Shown here: positions 1 to 10,310 of the stretch, one piece after another
Position numbering within the stretch: position 1 is the first letter of the stretch
Layout: every line of letters starts with the position of its first letter
DNA from: Microstegium vimineum
Taxonomy: Eukaryota; Streptophyta; Magnoliopsida; Poales; Poaceae
Assembly: GCA_022036555.1 (NCBI GenBank)
Contig: CM039129.1
Coordinates: forward strand, 36,114,051 to 36,178,050
Reading direction: 5' to 3'
Length of the DNA stretch: 64,000 bases
The notes under the pieces: generated by a model
What the model was told of the DNA's origin: nothing
Database searches by the model: none
The model's input: the letters and a program-made list of their open reading frames with translations, nothing else
Translations under genes and position numbers: made by a program

Positions 1-129
1 AGGAGCTGCTTCCGAGCGGCGGGACGTGCCCCCTCGACAAGATCGAGAGGTATCTGTCCACCAAGACAAGGCGCCCCAAGGCGGAGCGGAGCGGCAACCA
101 GTTCGAGACCGCACCCTCGACAATCAACA

Positions 130-854
130 ACTGCGAGAGGGCGCGACACGACAACAAACGACGCCGACACGGTGACACTGAGGCTCGAGGTTACAGTGCC
201 CATCGAGGTGGGCGCTACGACAGTGACGAGGATCGACGTCGATCCCCGGAACCACCAGGGCTACAAGTCTTCAGCAAAGCGATCCGGCAAACCACTTGGC
301 CTGTTCGTTGCCGTCCACCCACCAGCCTGGTCAAGTACAACGGTGAAACCAAGCCGGAGCTCTGGCTTGCTGATTTCAGGCTGGCATGTCAGCTAGGAGG
401 AGCCGACGATGACCACGTCATCATTCGGCAACTCTCGCTCTTCCTCTCCGACACCGCTTGAAGGTGGCTCGAGTAACTCCCCCCGGACTTGATCCATGGC
501 TGGCCCGATCTGGTCAGGATCTTCGAGGGGAACTTCAAGGGCACCTACGTACGGCCAGAAAACTCCTGGGATCTCCGCAGCTGCAAGCAGAAGCCAGGGG
601 AAACCCTCCGCGACTTCACCCGACGGTTCTCGAAGCAACGTACTGCGCTAACCCACATCTCCGACCACGACGTCATCATGGCGTTCGTCATCGGGACGAC
701 CTACAAGGAGTTGGTGCGGGAGCTGGGACGTAACACCCCCAAGACCGTCAGCGAGCTCATGGACATCGTCATCAATTACGCAGACGGCGAGAAAGCCGTC
801 GACGCGTTCTTCTGCATCGACGCGCGGAACATGGAACAGCTACGTCGTTTCTAG
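130..854 (+). pseudogene. Gag-like capsid region of the Gypsy element, with two in-frame stops
   Basis: One reading frame gives a retrotransposon gag domain. The left part includes a KYNGETKPELWL-like stretch. The right part, from about 489, has GNFKGTYVRPENSWDL, KPGETLRDFTRRFSKQ and a region rich in MAFVIGTTYKEL-type residues. Two stops, TGA at 459-461 and TAA at 474-476, interrupt this frame five codons apart within the conserved RWLE...LPP segment. Both fit C-to-T change at CGA and CAA codons. The frame ends at 852-854 before any zinc knuckle. Gag would form the particle that packages element RNA, but this copy cannot make a full-length protein. The N-terminal start lies outside or was not identifiable. 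Confidence 0.75.
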
Positions 855-3283
855 CCTTAGGCCTCAAGGCCTCGTACATTTTCGCATTTATGTACAATTT
901 TGGCATCTCGAATGAATAGAAAGTCCGCGATCCTAGTGCTTTCATTTTCATTCATGACTCGAGGTAGATTTTACTCTACCCCTCGACGCCTCTCTTTCAT
1001 CTGCCCCTCGAAGCATGCTCAGCGCAGGGTAGGAAACGCGCTCGGGACCCACAAGGGTCGAGGGATGCCAAGTCGGGAACTCTCCTATGCCTCCAGGCTA
1101 AGGTACTCCCACTCGCCCCCCCCCCTCTCAAAGGCCTCGGGCGTACGTCCAACAACTGCACCAAAAGGTGGAGCACCAAGGCTGGTAGAAGTAAGAATGG
1201 CTCGAGAAATCACCGCTCGTAGTCGTAAAGGTAGACTGGACCCTGCTCCTGCAGAGTCGAGCCTCCCTTGGGGGCTAACCGAGAATATCCCCTAAGAAAG
1301 TCCCCGAAAACCACTTTTACCCCTAAGCCGATAACTTAGGCCTTGTACATTTTTCTACATTATGTACATTTATCGCATTATGAATGAATAAAATGTTCTC
1401 GAAATACATTTCACATTCGTTCATAACTCTGGGGTAGCCTCGACTCTGCTCCGGCAAAGTCAAGCCTCCCTCGGGGGCTGATAGGGGGGACCCCCTTCCT
1501 AAGTCCCTTGAAAACCCGAACGTTTTTTGAAACTCGACGCTTCTCTTTTCATCTTTGCCCCGAGTACGCTTCATGACTAAGTAAAGACGCCTCGAACTCC
1601 CTAAGGGTCACGGGCCGTCGAGCCGGGGACTCTCCTATGCCTCAGGGCTATGGTACCCCCACTCGCTCCCCCCCCTCGAGGGATACGAGAGCGCGTCGAA
1701 CACTTAGTCTAAAAACAACAGCTCAGGCAAAGAGAAATTGAGATGGCTCGAGAAATAAAAACACCTAGATGCATCCTGAATAAAACGCAATAAGGTTTTG
1801 AAGCCCCCAGCGGCTCGACATCATATTGTCACCAACCTAATCTATTACGTAGACCTTTCTTGTCCAAAGCTGACTCACAGGCCTCAGCTATTTCCATTCG
1901 CCACCATCATCCGGTCCGGAAGTCCAGAGTACATGTCCTTAGGCCACAGCCATGACATGGAGGAGGCGTGAACGACGCCGCCGCACTCTTCATCACGCGG
2001 ATCCCGAGACGCCGGACGCCATCTCCCCGGCCCGGCTGGTGACACAGTTCCTCCCTTCGGGAGCCTGTTTGACCCGTGCTTGCGGGTCAGGGGCGGGTAC
2101 CTCGCTGAGCCTGACTTTGGCTCTACCATACCGTCATCTTAGAAGGTCTCCGCGGCTTCTCCGACATACTCGGCCGCGTCGTCGCACTCTTCAATGAGCG
2201 GATTCCGAGACGCCGGACGCTGTCTCCCCGGCCTCAGCTGGTGACACAGTTCCTCCCTTCGGGAGCCTGTTTGACCCATGCTTGCAAGCGAATCCGACGA
2301 AAGGCAGGTATGTCCCCACATTTAATATACCTACCTACCACCCCTTTATATTCCACAGGACATGACGTCATCTTCGGAGGTAAGCAACGGACGTCGACCC
2401 GTCCGTCAAAATCTCGAGGGAGCGAAGGCTGGCCCTTGCACAGGGTTCGACAGCCGCCCTCGAGTACCTGAGGTCAGGGAGGACCCAGGGTTACGGACTC
2501 CGGTCCACCCCCAAATCTCGACGGGGCGAAGGCTGGCCCCACGAACGAGGTTCACAACCGCCCTTGAGTACGCGAGTCAGGGATGACCCAGGAGGGGCTG
2601 GCGCGAGCCCCTAGCTCGAGAACGAACTCTCGAGGCCCCCCGGGACATATCCAAGGCATAACCACGGAATACCCAAGGATCCCTTCGACGGGAGGAATCA
2701 GACCACCGACTCTCATCGAACAGAGTTGGCACCTAGGTAATCCACGCGGTGTTGCTTGAATGAGAACGCCTCAGGGCTTCTATCGACCCCTATCGAAGGG
2801 GGCACGAGTTCTCACTTGGATTTCACTTGAATTTATACCCGTTACCAGCTCGCAGAGGACTTCGAGGTTCATCCTTACGAAGGCTCACAGAGGACTTTGG
2901 GGCTCGTCCTAACAAGGATAGCACGATGCTCTTCGCCCCACAATCCGAGCGCAAGGATCCGTGGGAAGGACGCTAGGAGGTAGTGAAAGCCCAGCCACAC
3001 GAGGCTCAAGGGCTAGACTACGCACGGCACCCCTCGATGAAAGAGGGTCGAAAACACTCGTAGCCTAGCAGACAGAGTTGACCCCTCGATAGGGCACTAT
3101 GACTCCAGTTTAACGCTCGAGGGAGCGAAGGCTGGCCCTCGGAAGGGTTTCGACAGCCGCCCTCGAGCACCCCCTTTCCAAGGAAGTGAAACTCTCGTAG
3201 CCTGGCGAACATAATCGACCGCTCGATATGGTACTATGACTCCAGGTAATCCTAACTCCCCTCGATAGAACACACGTCAAAGC
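855..3283 (+). repeat. Non-coding, internally duplicated region of the Gypsy element
   Basis: There is no convincing coding region. Several diverged direct repeats are visible. A block with TAGGCCT...TACATTTT...GAATGAATA occurs near 857-925 and again near 1337-1392. A block containing CTCTCCTATGCCTC occurs near 1081 and again near 1631. A block of about 200 bp (GAGACGCCGGACGC...TTCGGGAGCCTGTTTGACCC) occurs at about 2005-2085 and 2206-2285. A GCGAAGGCTGGCCC block recurs near 2425, 2528 and 3125. Such long repeat-rich stretches between the coding part and the 3' LTR are usual in Tat-lineage Gypsy elements. Confidence 0.65.
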
Positions 3284-3315
3284 CCCCAGAGGAGTTCTTA
3301 ATCACTCCTCTGGGG
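3284..3315. repeat. Perfect 12-bp-stem hairpin upstream of the polypurine tract
   Basis: CCCCAGAGGAGT (3284-3295) is followed, after 8 bases, by its exact reverse complement ACTCCTCTGGGG (3304-3315). It lies about 130 bp before the 3' LTR. Confidence 0.8.
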
Positions 3316-3402
3316 CCTCGGGGGCTACCCCCGCGGGGTGCGCTCGCACGCACCCTGCAGAGAATCAGACCTCGTACTAACCCTGCAGATCATCAGCAAA
3401 AA

Positions 3403-3435
3403 CCTCTATGCGGATTTTCCTTATCCGCATAGAGG
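3403..3435. repeat. Perfect 13-bp-stem hairpin next to the polypurine tract
   Basis: CCTCTATGCGGAT (3403-3415) pairs exactly with ATCCGCATAGAGG (3423-3435) across a 7-base loop. It ends at the purine-rich tract that borders the 3' LTR. Confidence 0.8.
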
Positions 3436-3447
3436 CTCGGGGGCTAC
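3431..3447 (+). promoter_or_regulatory. Polypurine tract of the Gypsy element
   Basis: The purine-rich AGAGGCTCGGGGGCTAC lies immediately 5' of the TGTCGG start of the 3' LTR. This is where plus-strand DNA synthesis would be primed. Confidence 0.65.
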
Positions 3448-4676
3448 TGTCGGGTACAAAGGTAAGGGGTACCCAAAACGTGTGATAATCTAAAGCTCAA
3501 CATAGCAACCATTTTTAAGGCAGGATCCGATTAGCCGTTCAAGTCAATGGAGGAAGGCCCATCACGCGAAGGCTTACCTCACCAACAACAGTGATTAGTC
3601 ATGGGCCGGCCCTTTGCGGGAAACACAGAAGGCAGGATACCCCTCCGTCTCTACCTCGACTGACTGACAGGGGTCGAACGAACGACCCCTCTGTCTCTAC
3701 CTCGAATCACGGACAGGGGGTCGATTGAACGACCCGCGCGCAGGAGGCTCGGTCAGCTCACCTACTCCCGGTATGGGTTAAAGGGGATCCAATGCGCCTA
3801 CCTGCCCCCACCTAACGCCATGGGCGCCCACTACCGCAGTCAAATCCGTCAACTCACCGCCCATGCCCTAGACCTCTGTTGACCGTGCGACCGCTGTAGC
3901 CACGTTGCAGGTACGGAATCTAGAGGCACCCCCTCGAGCCATGAACAGGGCAACCCTCGACCGTGTCTTCAGGGATACGACAGGGTCACGCTGGCCTCAA
4001 CCCCCCCCCCCTCGACCGGGGAGCTCGACCACCATCCCCAACCACTCCGGTATGGGACCCGTCCTATCCGCTCTGTCCCGCTTCAGCTGTGGGACTCGCA
4101 CCCATCTACAGAAGGTCAACCCTGCTGCGCCATGACGTGCTGCAACGTCCAGTCCGCCATCACCATACTCCGAAACACCGAAAGGACGGGAAGGCCACGC
4201 CGCTACAGCGATCGACGTCCCTTCGCCAGCATGGCGCCACAGACACGCCTCGCATGCCGCTACAGTTTAGGACTCTGTACTCCCGTACCGCCCCTTGATC
4301 TATAAAGAGGACGCCAGGATAGAAAAGAGGAGGGGCATGGGTATTGGCATTGGGACATCAGCTCTGACCCGCATACACCACACACCCGATTGCTTGATCG
4401 ACCTCTCAAGCAATCAACCGACCACCTAGGATAGCCCTGCTAGCCCTAGGCCTCAGCTCGTCTTGAGCACCCCCATGTAAACCTGCTTGTACCCCCCCTG
4501 TACGAGCACTTCGGTGCAAGATAATACAATCCATCCACCCCCGCTGGACATAGGGCCTTCTGTACCCGAACCAGGATAAATCTTGTGTTCTTCTTGCATC
4601 ACGTCTGGGAGAGGGAGCACGCAATATACAAATTTACTAGCCGGTGGTCTTGACCCCCGGGGTCATAACACCGACA
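3448..4676 (+). repeat. 3' LTR of the Gypsy element (1,229 bp)
   Basis: The LTR begins TGTCGG and ends CCGACA, so the ends form short inverted repeats. A polypurine tract precedes it. A TATA-like CTATAAAGAGG at about 4300-4310 is a plausible LTR promoter. The matching 5' LTR is outside the window, so the age and target duplication cannot be judged. The base after the LTR begins ACTGT, the expected right copy of a 5-bp target duplication. Confidence 0.8.
4300..4308 (+). promoter_or_regulatory. Probable LTR TATA box
   Basis: TATAAAG lies in the LTR about 370 bp before its end, after a GC-rich U3-like stretch. There is no expression evidence. Confidence 0.45.
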
Positions 4677-4703
4677 ACTGTATTCATAAGAGTAAGTTTT
4701 CAT

Positions 4704-5777
4704 ACTTACCGGCCAGTCATATATAACTTCCAATGGTTCCTTTTCTTTTTTCTTTGATTCAAGCTTTTCACCGTTGATTATATAAAACCGCCATGCCCTA
4801 CGAACTCGAATACAAGGACCATGTTAATTATTCTTAAAATCTCATAACCCAAAAGTATACATGCATATCTCAACTTACATCTCTAGCATCTCAATGAAAT
4901 GTGCATAGCTTGATGGTGTGTAATTTGCAGAGTCTAGTACCATCACCCTTTCTTTTTTAGGATAAATGACGACGCAGATCCAATGGTCCCTGCATAAATC
5001 AAAATCATGATACATTTGTGCATTGAAATTATGTAGTTTGATCACCCAAAGTTATTAGGTGGCACTACCCAAACTCATATACTTACCCAAAGTTGTACGG
5101 TGCCACTATACATTTCCTATCTTGATACTTATGCATACACCTTGAAATGTAGAAGGCGTACTTGGCTTCAAATTTAAACTGTAATTGTTTCGTTTTTCTG
5201 GCCCGTGCTTTACCTTCTAAGCCCAATAAATCGTCGTTGTTTTCCCCGATTCTGAATGTGTGTCTTTCTTCGCATATATCAATTGGGTTGAGATAGGCAA
5301 TCCTTTCCTCGGCACAATAATCGAGGTCTAGGCCGTAAGCCTGCTCCTGCTCATCAAATAGCATTCTACAAGGCACATGCATATGTGAGATATTGAACAT
5401 TTGCAACTACAATGCATGTCAATTTTTGAACATTGATGCAACTACAATGTATGTCAATTATTGAACATTGATGCAACTACAATGCATGTGTAACTATGTA
5501 ACACTTACAATGCAAACGTCGTTATTATCTGTACGTCTAGTCTCTCAAGGTTCATCATCAACCAAATGTCTTCAAAGCTAATCACGCATAGATTATGATC
5601 ACTTTGAAATGCCTTATGTGGTATAGACACATTGATGGTGTGAATGCCAGAAGAAGAGGCTCTCATGTACCAGTCATGCATCCTTTTTACATTGTTTGGG
5701 ACCTTTTGGAGTTTCTCCCAGCTTAGTAGAGGCTTTCCCACCACATAGTTTTTAGGCACAGACTTGTAGTCTTCCAA
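4704..5777 (-). pseudogene. Ulp1-like cysteine protease part of the CACTA second gene
   Basis: Minus-strand exons encode a protein like the Ulp1 (C48) protease modules of grass CACTA elements. About 5777-5505 contains MHDWYMRASSSGI and a downstream FEDIWLMMNLERLDV stretch. 5406-5083 contains an NISHMHVPCRMLFDE-type stretch. About 5010-4880 reads DHWICVVIYPKKERVMVLDS, with the His-Trp (near 4984) and Asp (near 4933) expected of the catalytic triad. A further exon ends in YDWP at a GTAAGT donor near 4710. The exon with the catalytic Cys is not present because the Gypsy element follows at 4676. Ulp1 enzymes cut SUMO from proteins; the role in transposons is unclear. The piece is truncated and discontinuous. 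Confidence 0.65.
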
Positions 5778-5849
5778 GTTGGCACCTTGAATTTGCAGGG
5801 AATTACCTTACCATCGGCTACGCTGACTTCTTGAGGTCAAACAACTCGA

Positions 5850-6757
5850 GGACTTCACTAGTGCGTTTTTGCCGAATTCCTTTCAAAAATCTGGTCGTGC
5901 CGCCTGTTTTTTTCTTTGGCTCGAAGGGGGAAATCAACTTGGGGATAGGAAACTTCTTCTTTGGCAGCGCTAGTGGGGAAGGTGTGGATTTTTGTGGTGG
6001 AGGTGGCAGAGGTGATGTTTTTGGAGGTGACGGAGGTGGCGGAGGTGATGAATGTGACGGAGGTGACGGAGGTGGGCTCGCAAGAGAATGGATTGGTGAT
6101 GGTGGTGGGTTCGGAAGAGGATCGGTAGGTCCTGATGACTCCTCGACTGCTATCTCTTGCGAGGACGGTGGCGGCTCCCTCAGCTGGACGTCTCACCGAG
6201 GCCAAAGAATGAAATTGTTTATAGTCTATCCGAGTTTCTCAATGTCCTCGGGACCGGGGATGTCTAACATCTCGTCCTCATATCCTTGGACCACGGTCGA
6301 TACTTCTACTCTGCAGTAGTCTTCAGGAATGTCAGCACCGTGGTACTTGCGTCCTGGGATCGCTTTGCCCATGGCTACTTCCCTTGTACGATGATTGTTA
6401 ATGTCATATCTTATGACTAGGGAGCAAGCCACGGGAGTAACAATGTCGTCAACCGGATATTGAACCTTATTCCCTGTAGACGCGACACTGCTTGGTACGT
6501 TGGCGGTCTGCTGGGACACTACTGGGACTAGCTGCATCTGAGTGTCTAAGTGCTTATTTGTGGATTTGACACCGCACTCGCCAGTTTCTGCATCAACTCT
6601 GGAGGAGGATTATCTAGCAATTTCTGCATAAACTCTGTGAACTCTTTCTTAGCCTCCTCCTTCAAATAGCTAGCCATTTCTTCCTTATATCGATCACGTT
6701 TCCTGTACTCACCTTCCCACTGAGGGCCGAATCCATCCTTCCATCCTTCTTTGGATG
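5850..6757 (-). pseudogene. Middle part of the CACTA second gene, with a DUF8039-like segment
   Basis: Reading the minus strand from 6757, the frame opens right after the solo-LTR insertion with KEGWKDGFGPQWEGEYRKRD, which continues the En/Spm-type domain. A stop follows after about 75 codons. 6537-6226 encodes a segment with PVDDIVTPVACSLVI and a downstream YCRVEVSTVVQGYEDEMLDIPG stretch, resembling the DUF8039 region common in grass CACTA second genes (label from memory). Downstream, 6080-5960 is a low-complexity Thr/Ser/Val stretch from short GGAGGTGACGG-type repeats. Confidence 0.55.
5990..6080. repeat. Short tandem repeat of GGAGGTGACGGAGGTGGC type
   Basis: Nine-base-like units GGAGGTGAC/GGAGGTGGC repeat about ten times with changes. 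On the minus strand they would encode Thr/Ser/Val-rich repeats. Confidence 0.7.
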
Positions 6758-7918
6758 TGTCGGTGTTTAGAAACTACCAATGAGTAAATTTGTACACGTG
6801 TCGGGCTCTGAATGGTGAGACAAAGAGACAAGAGGTTTATACTGGTTCGGGCAAGAAATCCCTATGTCCAGTGTGGAGCTGCTCGTGTTCCTTATCTCTG
6901 CTTGAAGGGGGCTTACAAGCTAGGTCGAGAGAGGTAGTATGAGTCCCAGGTCTCTGAAGACTACGTTGTATGAGTGTGCTATCTGCTAGTTGCGTTGCTT
7001 TGTTGTTCGATTATGTTCCGATGTCCATGTTGTCCCCCTTGCTCTCCTTTTATAGTCGCAAGGAGCCCAGGGGGGTTACAAGCATGCGTCGATGAGTATC
7101 TACGTGGGAAGTTGTGCTTCGTCCCTCCCTTCTTCCAGAAGGATAATGGGTGCATGTAATACTATATTCCTATTGCCTTTGTACTTGGTCGGAGGAGGGG
7201 TGTCGTGTCGGCCCGTCGTCGCAATGCCGGAGAATACGGGGGGGGGGGGGGGCTGGTTGAGCCCATAGTAGGATAGAGTCATGGGTGTTGTTGTACCATC
7301 GGCAGGTACACCGTTGTACCTTCGGCCAATTCTTTTAGTATACGGAAGATTCCTCCACGCTTGGCCAATAGTCTCCGTTATACCGTAGGCCCTACTGTAC
7401 CCGACGTACCCATTCGAAGCACTCCTGTAGGGGCCGGTCATGTGTGTGAGACTGGCTCTGCCTCGCAAGAGGCATGATTTCCACCCATACATGAAACCTG
7501 CTTCGTCCCGTCCCTGATTGGGGAACTCGACGCGTCCCGTTCGGGCAGGGGCTGGGCGTTATCCTGGTTCCCGGATTATGTGGGGTGTACGACCCTACGT
7601 GGTTTTGTACCTTCGTTCTTATCTTATGGAGGAAGCACCATCATCGGCTGAAGGCGGGCGGCTGCTTTCTTCAGGACGGGGGTAAATGGGTCATTCTTCA
7701 CGTCTTCCACGGTTCGTGGGGTAGCACCGCTTCCAGCGTCAGGCGAGGCGGAGTCACGTCTGACCAAGGGCACGTCGGCCTATCTGGGCTAGCTGGGCCG
7801 TGATTCCCGCACCTCTTCCTTCGTGGGCCGCGATGATTTGGCCCTGATGAGCCTATCCTAATGGTCGTTGATGGATCTTTGGTTTTTGAAAATTGATCAT
7901 TAAATTAGGTATCAGACA
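6758..7918. mobile_element. Solo LTR (1,161 bp) with perfect 5-bp target duplication
   Basis: It begins TGTCGGTGTTTAG and ends TATCAGACA (TG...CA). It is flanked by GGATG at 6753-6757 and again at 7919-7923. No second LTR or internal retrotransposon region is present, so this is a solo LTR left by recombination between two LTRs. It splits the minus-strand En/Spm-type gene. Removing it and one copy of the duplication would make the two conserved flanks adjacent. It contains a run of 15 G (7238-7252). The parent family is not identified. Confidence 0.88.
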
Positions 7919-7923
7919 GGATG

Positions 7924-8437
7924 AGACGCCTCAAACACGGCCAAGATGCTCGGGGTTACCCAGGCCCTCACTAAGGATGTCCCTCTCTCTTCGTGGCTTG
8001 AATTTACCTTCCTGTTGCTTGGCTGCCACTACAAAGATGTTATTTGCTACTTCTTCAACCTGAGGGTCATCAAAGGACAAACCATTATCGGTTTCCTTTG
8101 GTTTTCGAGCCCGAATCCAATTCGCGGACCTTTCACCAACTTGTTCGGACAACGCCGGTAACCCTTTCGCCTTCTTAGCAGCCTCTTCTTGTTGCCATTT
8201 GGGAGCCTGACGCTGATAACCACCTGTGCCTAGACGGTGGTGGTACTTATTCTTCTTTGCGAGAGCGAACTTGGCTTCGCTCAGAGCTACGACGTCTTTC
8301 TCTTTCCTCTGCTCTAAAAAGACCGCCCACTGCCCTTTAGTAATCTTGTACTTTGTTGTAGGGTCCAACCCTTTCTTAGCAAACTTGGTATTCAACTCGG
8401 ACCTCCAGTTTCGAAAACTGATCGCACACTGCTTCAA
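7924..8437 (-). pseudogene. En/Spm-type (Transposase_24, PF03004-like) domain of the CACTA second gene
   Basis: The minus-strand frame of 168 residues begins near CAISFRNWRSELNTKF and includes KITKGQWAVFLEQR, KNKYHHRLGTGGYQRQ, RSANWIRARKPKETDNG and LSEGLGNPEHLGRV. This is the layout of plant En/Spm-type transposase-associated proteins (TNPA-like DNA-binding factor family). The frame ends in TGA at the place where homologues usually continue with Arg-Gly; this fits a CGA to TGA change. A few codons later a solo LTR interrupts the gene. Together these show the gene is dead. The TNPA-type product would bind the subterminal repeats. Confidence 0.75.
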
Positions 8438-8539
8438 TGTATAGTCCTTTATGAGTGCCTCTGGTATGGCTCAAGGAAACTGGAACCTCGTCTTCATTTT
8501 TTCTCAAATTCTTGTCTTGTCATCCTCTGATACAATGGA

Positions 8540-9226
8540 TCATTGCTTGTTAGTGACGTCAAGAAAGTCCCTAACACAGAAGCCAATTGCATTCCGGTAC
8601 TTGGATAGGGCCTCCAAAGGAGTTGTGGGTTGTTCGGTCGGGCTGACTTCTAGGATGGCATATACGTCGTCTGGAAACTTGTTCAATCCTCTCTCGCCTC
8701 GCTTGCCACCGCTCCTCTTCCTTTTCCTTGATCCCTCATTGCTCGTCGTCGCAGTCGTTTCGGGTGCGTCTTCGGCACGTTGTGAGATCAACTCTTCCAT
8801 CTGAGTCAATGCCCTCTGAATATAAACATTATGAGTTTAATGGTGATGGTTTATATAGACATGTAATTGAATAAAAACATGAAATCATATAATTACCTCC
8901 TCGGCTTCTGGATCATAATCAGGGTCATGGCGTAATTCACGTTCAAATCGTTCTAGAGCCTTTCTCACTTCGAGACGCTCGAAGTCGTCGCTAGGGCTCC
9001 AAGTGTTCTCCGGAGTTGATTGATTCTCTTCTTCTTCCTCCATGGGGTCGGACGACCCCATGCCTTGCCCCATTTGGTGGGTACCTTGTACTTGTTCCGT
9101 GGGGTCAAACGACCCCAGGTCTTGCCCCGTTTGGTGGGTGTCTTGTACTTGCTCCGTGGGGTCAGACTTTGGGGCTTGTTCCGTGTGAACGGACCCTTGT
9201 GCTTGGTCCTTGCTTGGAGATGTCAT
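8540..9226 (-). pseudogene. N-terminal exons of the CACTA second gene, repeat-bearing acidic region
   Basis: 9226-8885 starts MTSPSKDQAQGSVHTEQ and holds repeated units with TEQVQ, HQ-GQ and SSDP/SFDP motifs. An acidic stretch and a coiled-coil-like ERLEVRKALERFERELR follow. After a gap with splice-like borders (ATTATATG...), 8809-8540 encodes MTQMEELISQRAEDAPETTA, a basic SRKRKRSGGKRGERG patch (possible nuclear signal) and a conserved EALSKYRNAIGFCVRDFLDV region. This typically precedes the En/Spm-type domain in this protein family. The pieces lie upstream and in the right order for one minus-strand gene with the segment at 7924-8437. Confidence 0.6.
9041..9172. repeat. 66-bp tandem repeat inside the CACTA second gene
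   Basis: Two and a half copies of a unit with CCGTGGGGTCxxACGACCCC and TTGCCCCxTTTGGTGGGT recur at a period of 66 bp. The reading frame is kept, giving a repeated protein segment on the minus strand. Confidence 0.75.
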
Positions 9227-9229
9227 CGT

Positions 9230-9735
9230 GGAAATCTAATAAAGGATATGCATTTATAGATTATATATATAACTTATATGTATTGGAGGCATATATAATT
9301 AAGTTATTATATATAATCACATACACAAACTTGAATATATACATACATATACTAAGAAATGAATATATGTACAAGAATTTGGGTAGCTATGTCCGCTCTC
9401 GGTTTTATAACAAACTTGAATGGAGACATACATATATACATACACATATTTTTCTATTACAAATACATACAAGTTATTACAATAAAATAACTTGAATGGA
9501 GACATACACATATACTAAGAAATGAATATATAATATCAACTGTCAAAGCATACAAGTAAATACATTAATAAAAATATATATTAGAAGATGTATTTATTAT
9601 TTTTCTATTACAAAAACATACAAGTTATTACAATCATATACATAAACATATACATATGTCAAAGCATTTTCTATTTATATTCAAGCATTTTATTTAAGCA
9701 TTTAAACTAAATAAAAAAATAAAGTACAAGCAAAT
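9230..9735. other. AT-rich spacer of the CACTA second gene, probably intronic
   Basis: About 500 bp of AT-rich DNA has repeated ATATACATACATAT and AACTTGAATGGAGACATACA motifs (near 9412-9440 and 9490-9510). There is no coding signal. It separates the GC-rich leader (9736-10068) from the first recognisable coding exon. Confidence 0.5.
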
Positions 9736-10068
9736 TGGGCCGGCCCACGGACTTGCAGGCCGGCCCAATTGCTCGGCCACCGCCTGCACCAGCGCCAGCG
9801 TGCGCCGCCACCGCACCGCCGCGCCGCTGCGCCGCGCCACCGCACCGCCCCGTCGCACAAAGCCACGCGCGGGCCGCGCCTCCTCCCGCGCTCGCGCCAC
9901 TGCCTCCCCGCGCCGCTGCGTCACAGCACGGCCGCGCCTCCTCCCGCGCCCGCGCCACCGCAGAGAGGGTTTAGGGTTGAGAAAAGGCTGAGAACTTACC
10001 CGGCGGTGTGAAGAATGCTCCAGTGAGCGGCGGGAAGGGCGGCGGCGGCTCGTGGGAAAATCGGGCAA
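9736..10068 (-). other. GC-rich leader or first exon of the CACTA second gene
   Basis: A sharply GC-rich block, Arg/Ala/Pro-coding in several frames, lies just downstream (minus strand) of a TATA box. A frame beginning MPDFPTSRRRPSRRS is open, but low complexity makes coding uncertain. A transcribed leader is as likely as a first coding exon. Confidence 0.4.
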
Positions 10069-10137
10069 CCTTTCGGCGTCTATTCGAATGAACTGTCGCC
10101 TTCCGGACTTAGAATTTTTTCGGGCGAGTGCGCGGGA

Positions 10138-10145
10138 CTTATATA
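10138..10145 (-). promoter_or_regulatory. TATA box of the CACTA second gene
   Basis: The minus strand reads TATATAAG about 10 bp downstream of the inner subterminal-repeat block and upstream of the GC-rich leader. Confidence 0.5.
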
Positions 10146-10154
10146 CGAACCTGA

Positions 10155-10279
10155 TTTCTACAGGCGGTTGGCATTGACCACCGCCTGTAGAAATCGTTTC
10201 TACAGGCGGTGGTCAATGTCAACCGCCTGTAGAAATGGATCTCTACAGGCGTTGGTCAATGCCAACCGCCTGTAGAAAC
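10155..10279. repeat. CACTA-type subterminal inverted repeats, inner block
   Basis: TTTCTACAGGCGGTTGGCAT and its reverse complement alternate, giving three near-palindromes of about 40 bp. Each has ACAGGCGGT arms around a TTGACC core. Subterminal repeats of this kind are binding sites for TNPA-like proteins in En/Spm elements (established for En/Spm). Confidence 0.8.
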
Positions 10280-10310
10280 AATTTTGCAGAAATAATTCTA
10301 AATTTTTTTA

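Larger units (their letters stand above)
1..4676 (+). mobile_element. Non-autonomous Gypsy LTR retrotransposon, 3' part
   Basis: The element runs in from the left edge. It contains a gag-like region (about 130-840), then about 2.6 kb of non-coding, repeat-rich DNA, a polypurine tract and a 3' LTR. No protease, reverse transcriptase or integrase is visible between gag and the LTR, so this copy could only move with proteins from another element. Gag style, the long non-coding stretch before the 3' LTR and the TGTCGG/CCGACA LTR ends resemble Tat/Retand (RIRE2/Dasheng-like) Gypsy elements; that family label is from memory. The DNA to the right (from 4677) reads as an exon and splice donor of a minus-strand CACTA gene, so the element appears to be inserted in that gene. 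Confidence 0.8.

Noticed and set aside
5831..6319. Plus-strand Gly-rich reading frame of 162 codons
   Set aside because: It is the antisense of a short tandem repeat inside the minus-strand CACTA gene; no homology or start context.
9694..10068. Arg/Ala/Pro-rich reading frames on both strands
   Set aside because: High GC content alone keeps several frames open; no conserved motif. Kept only as a leader or first exon.
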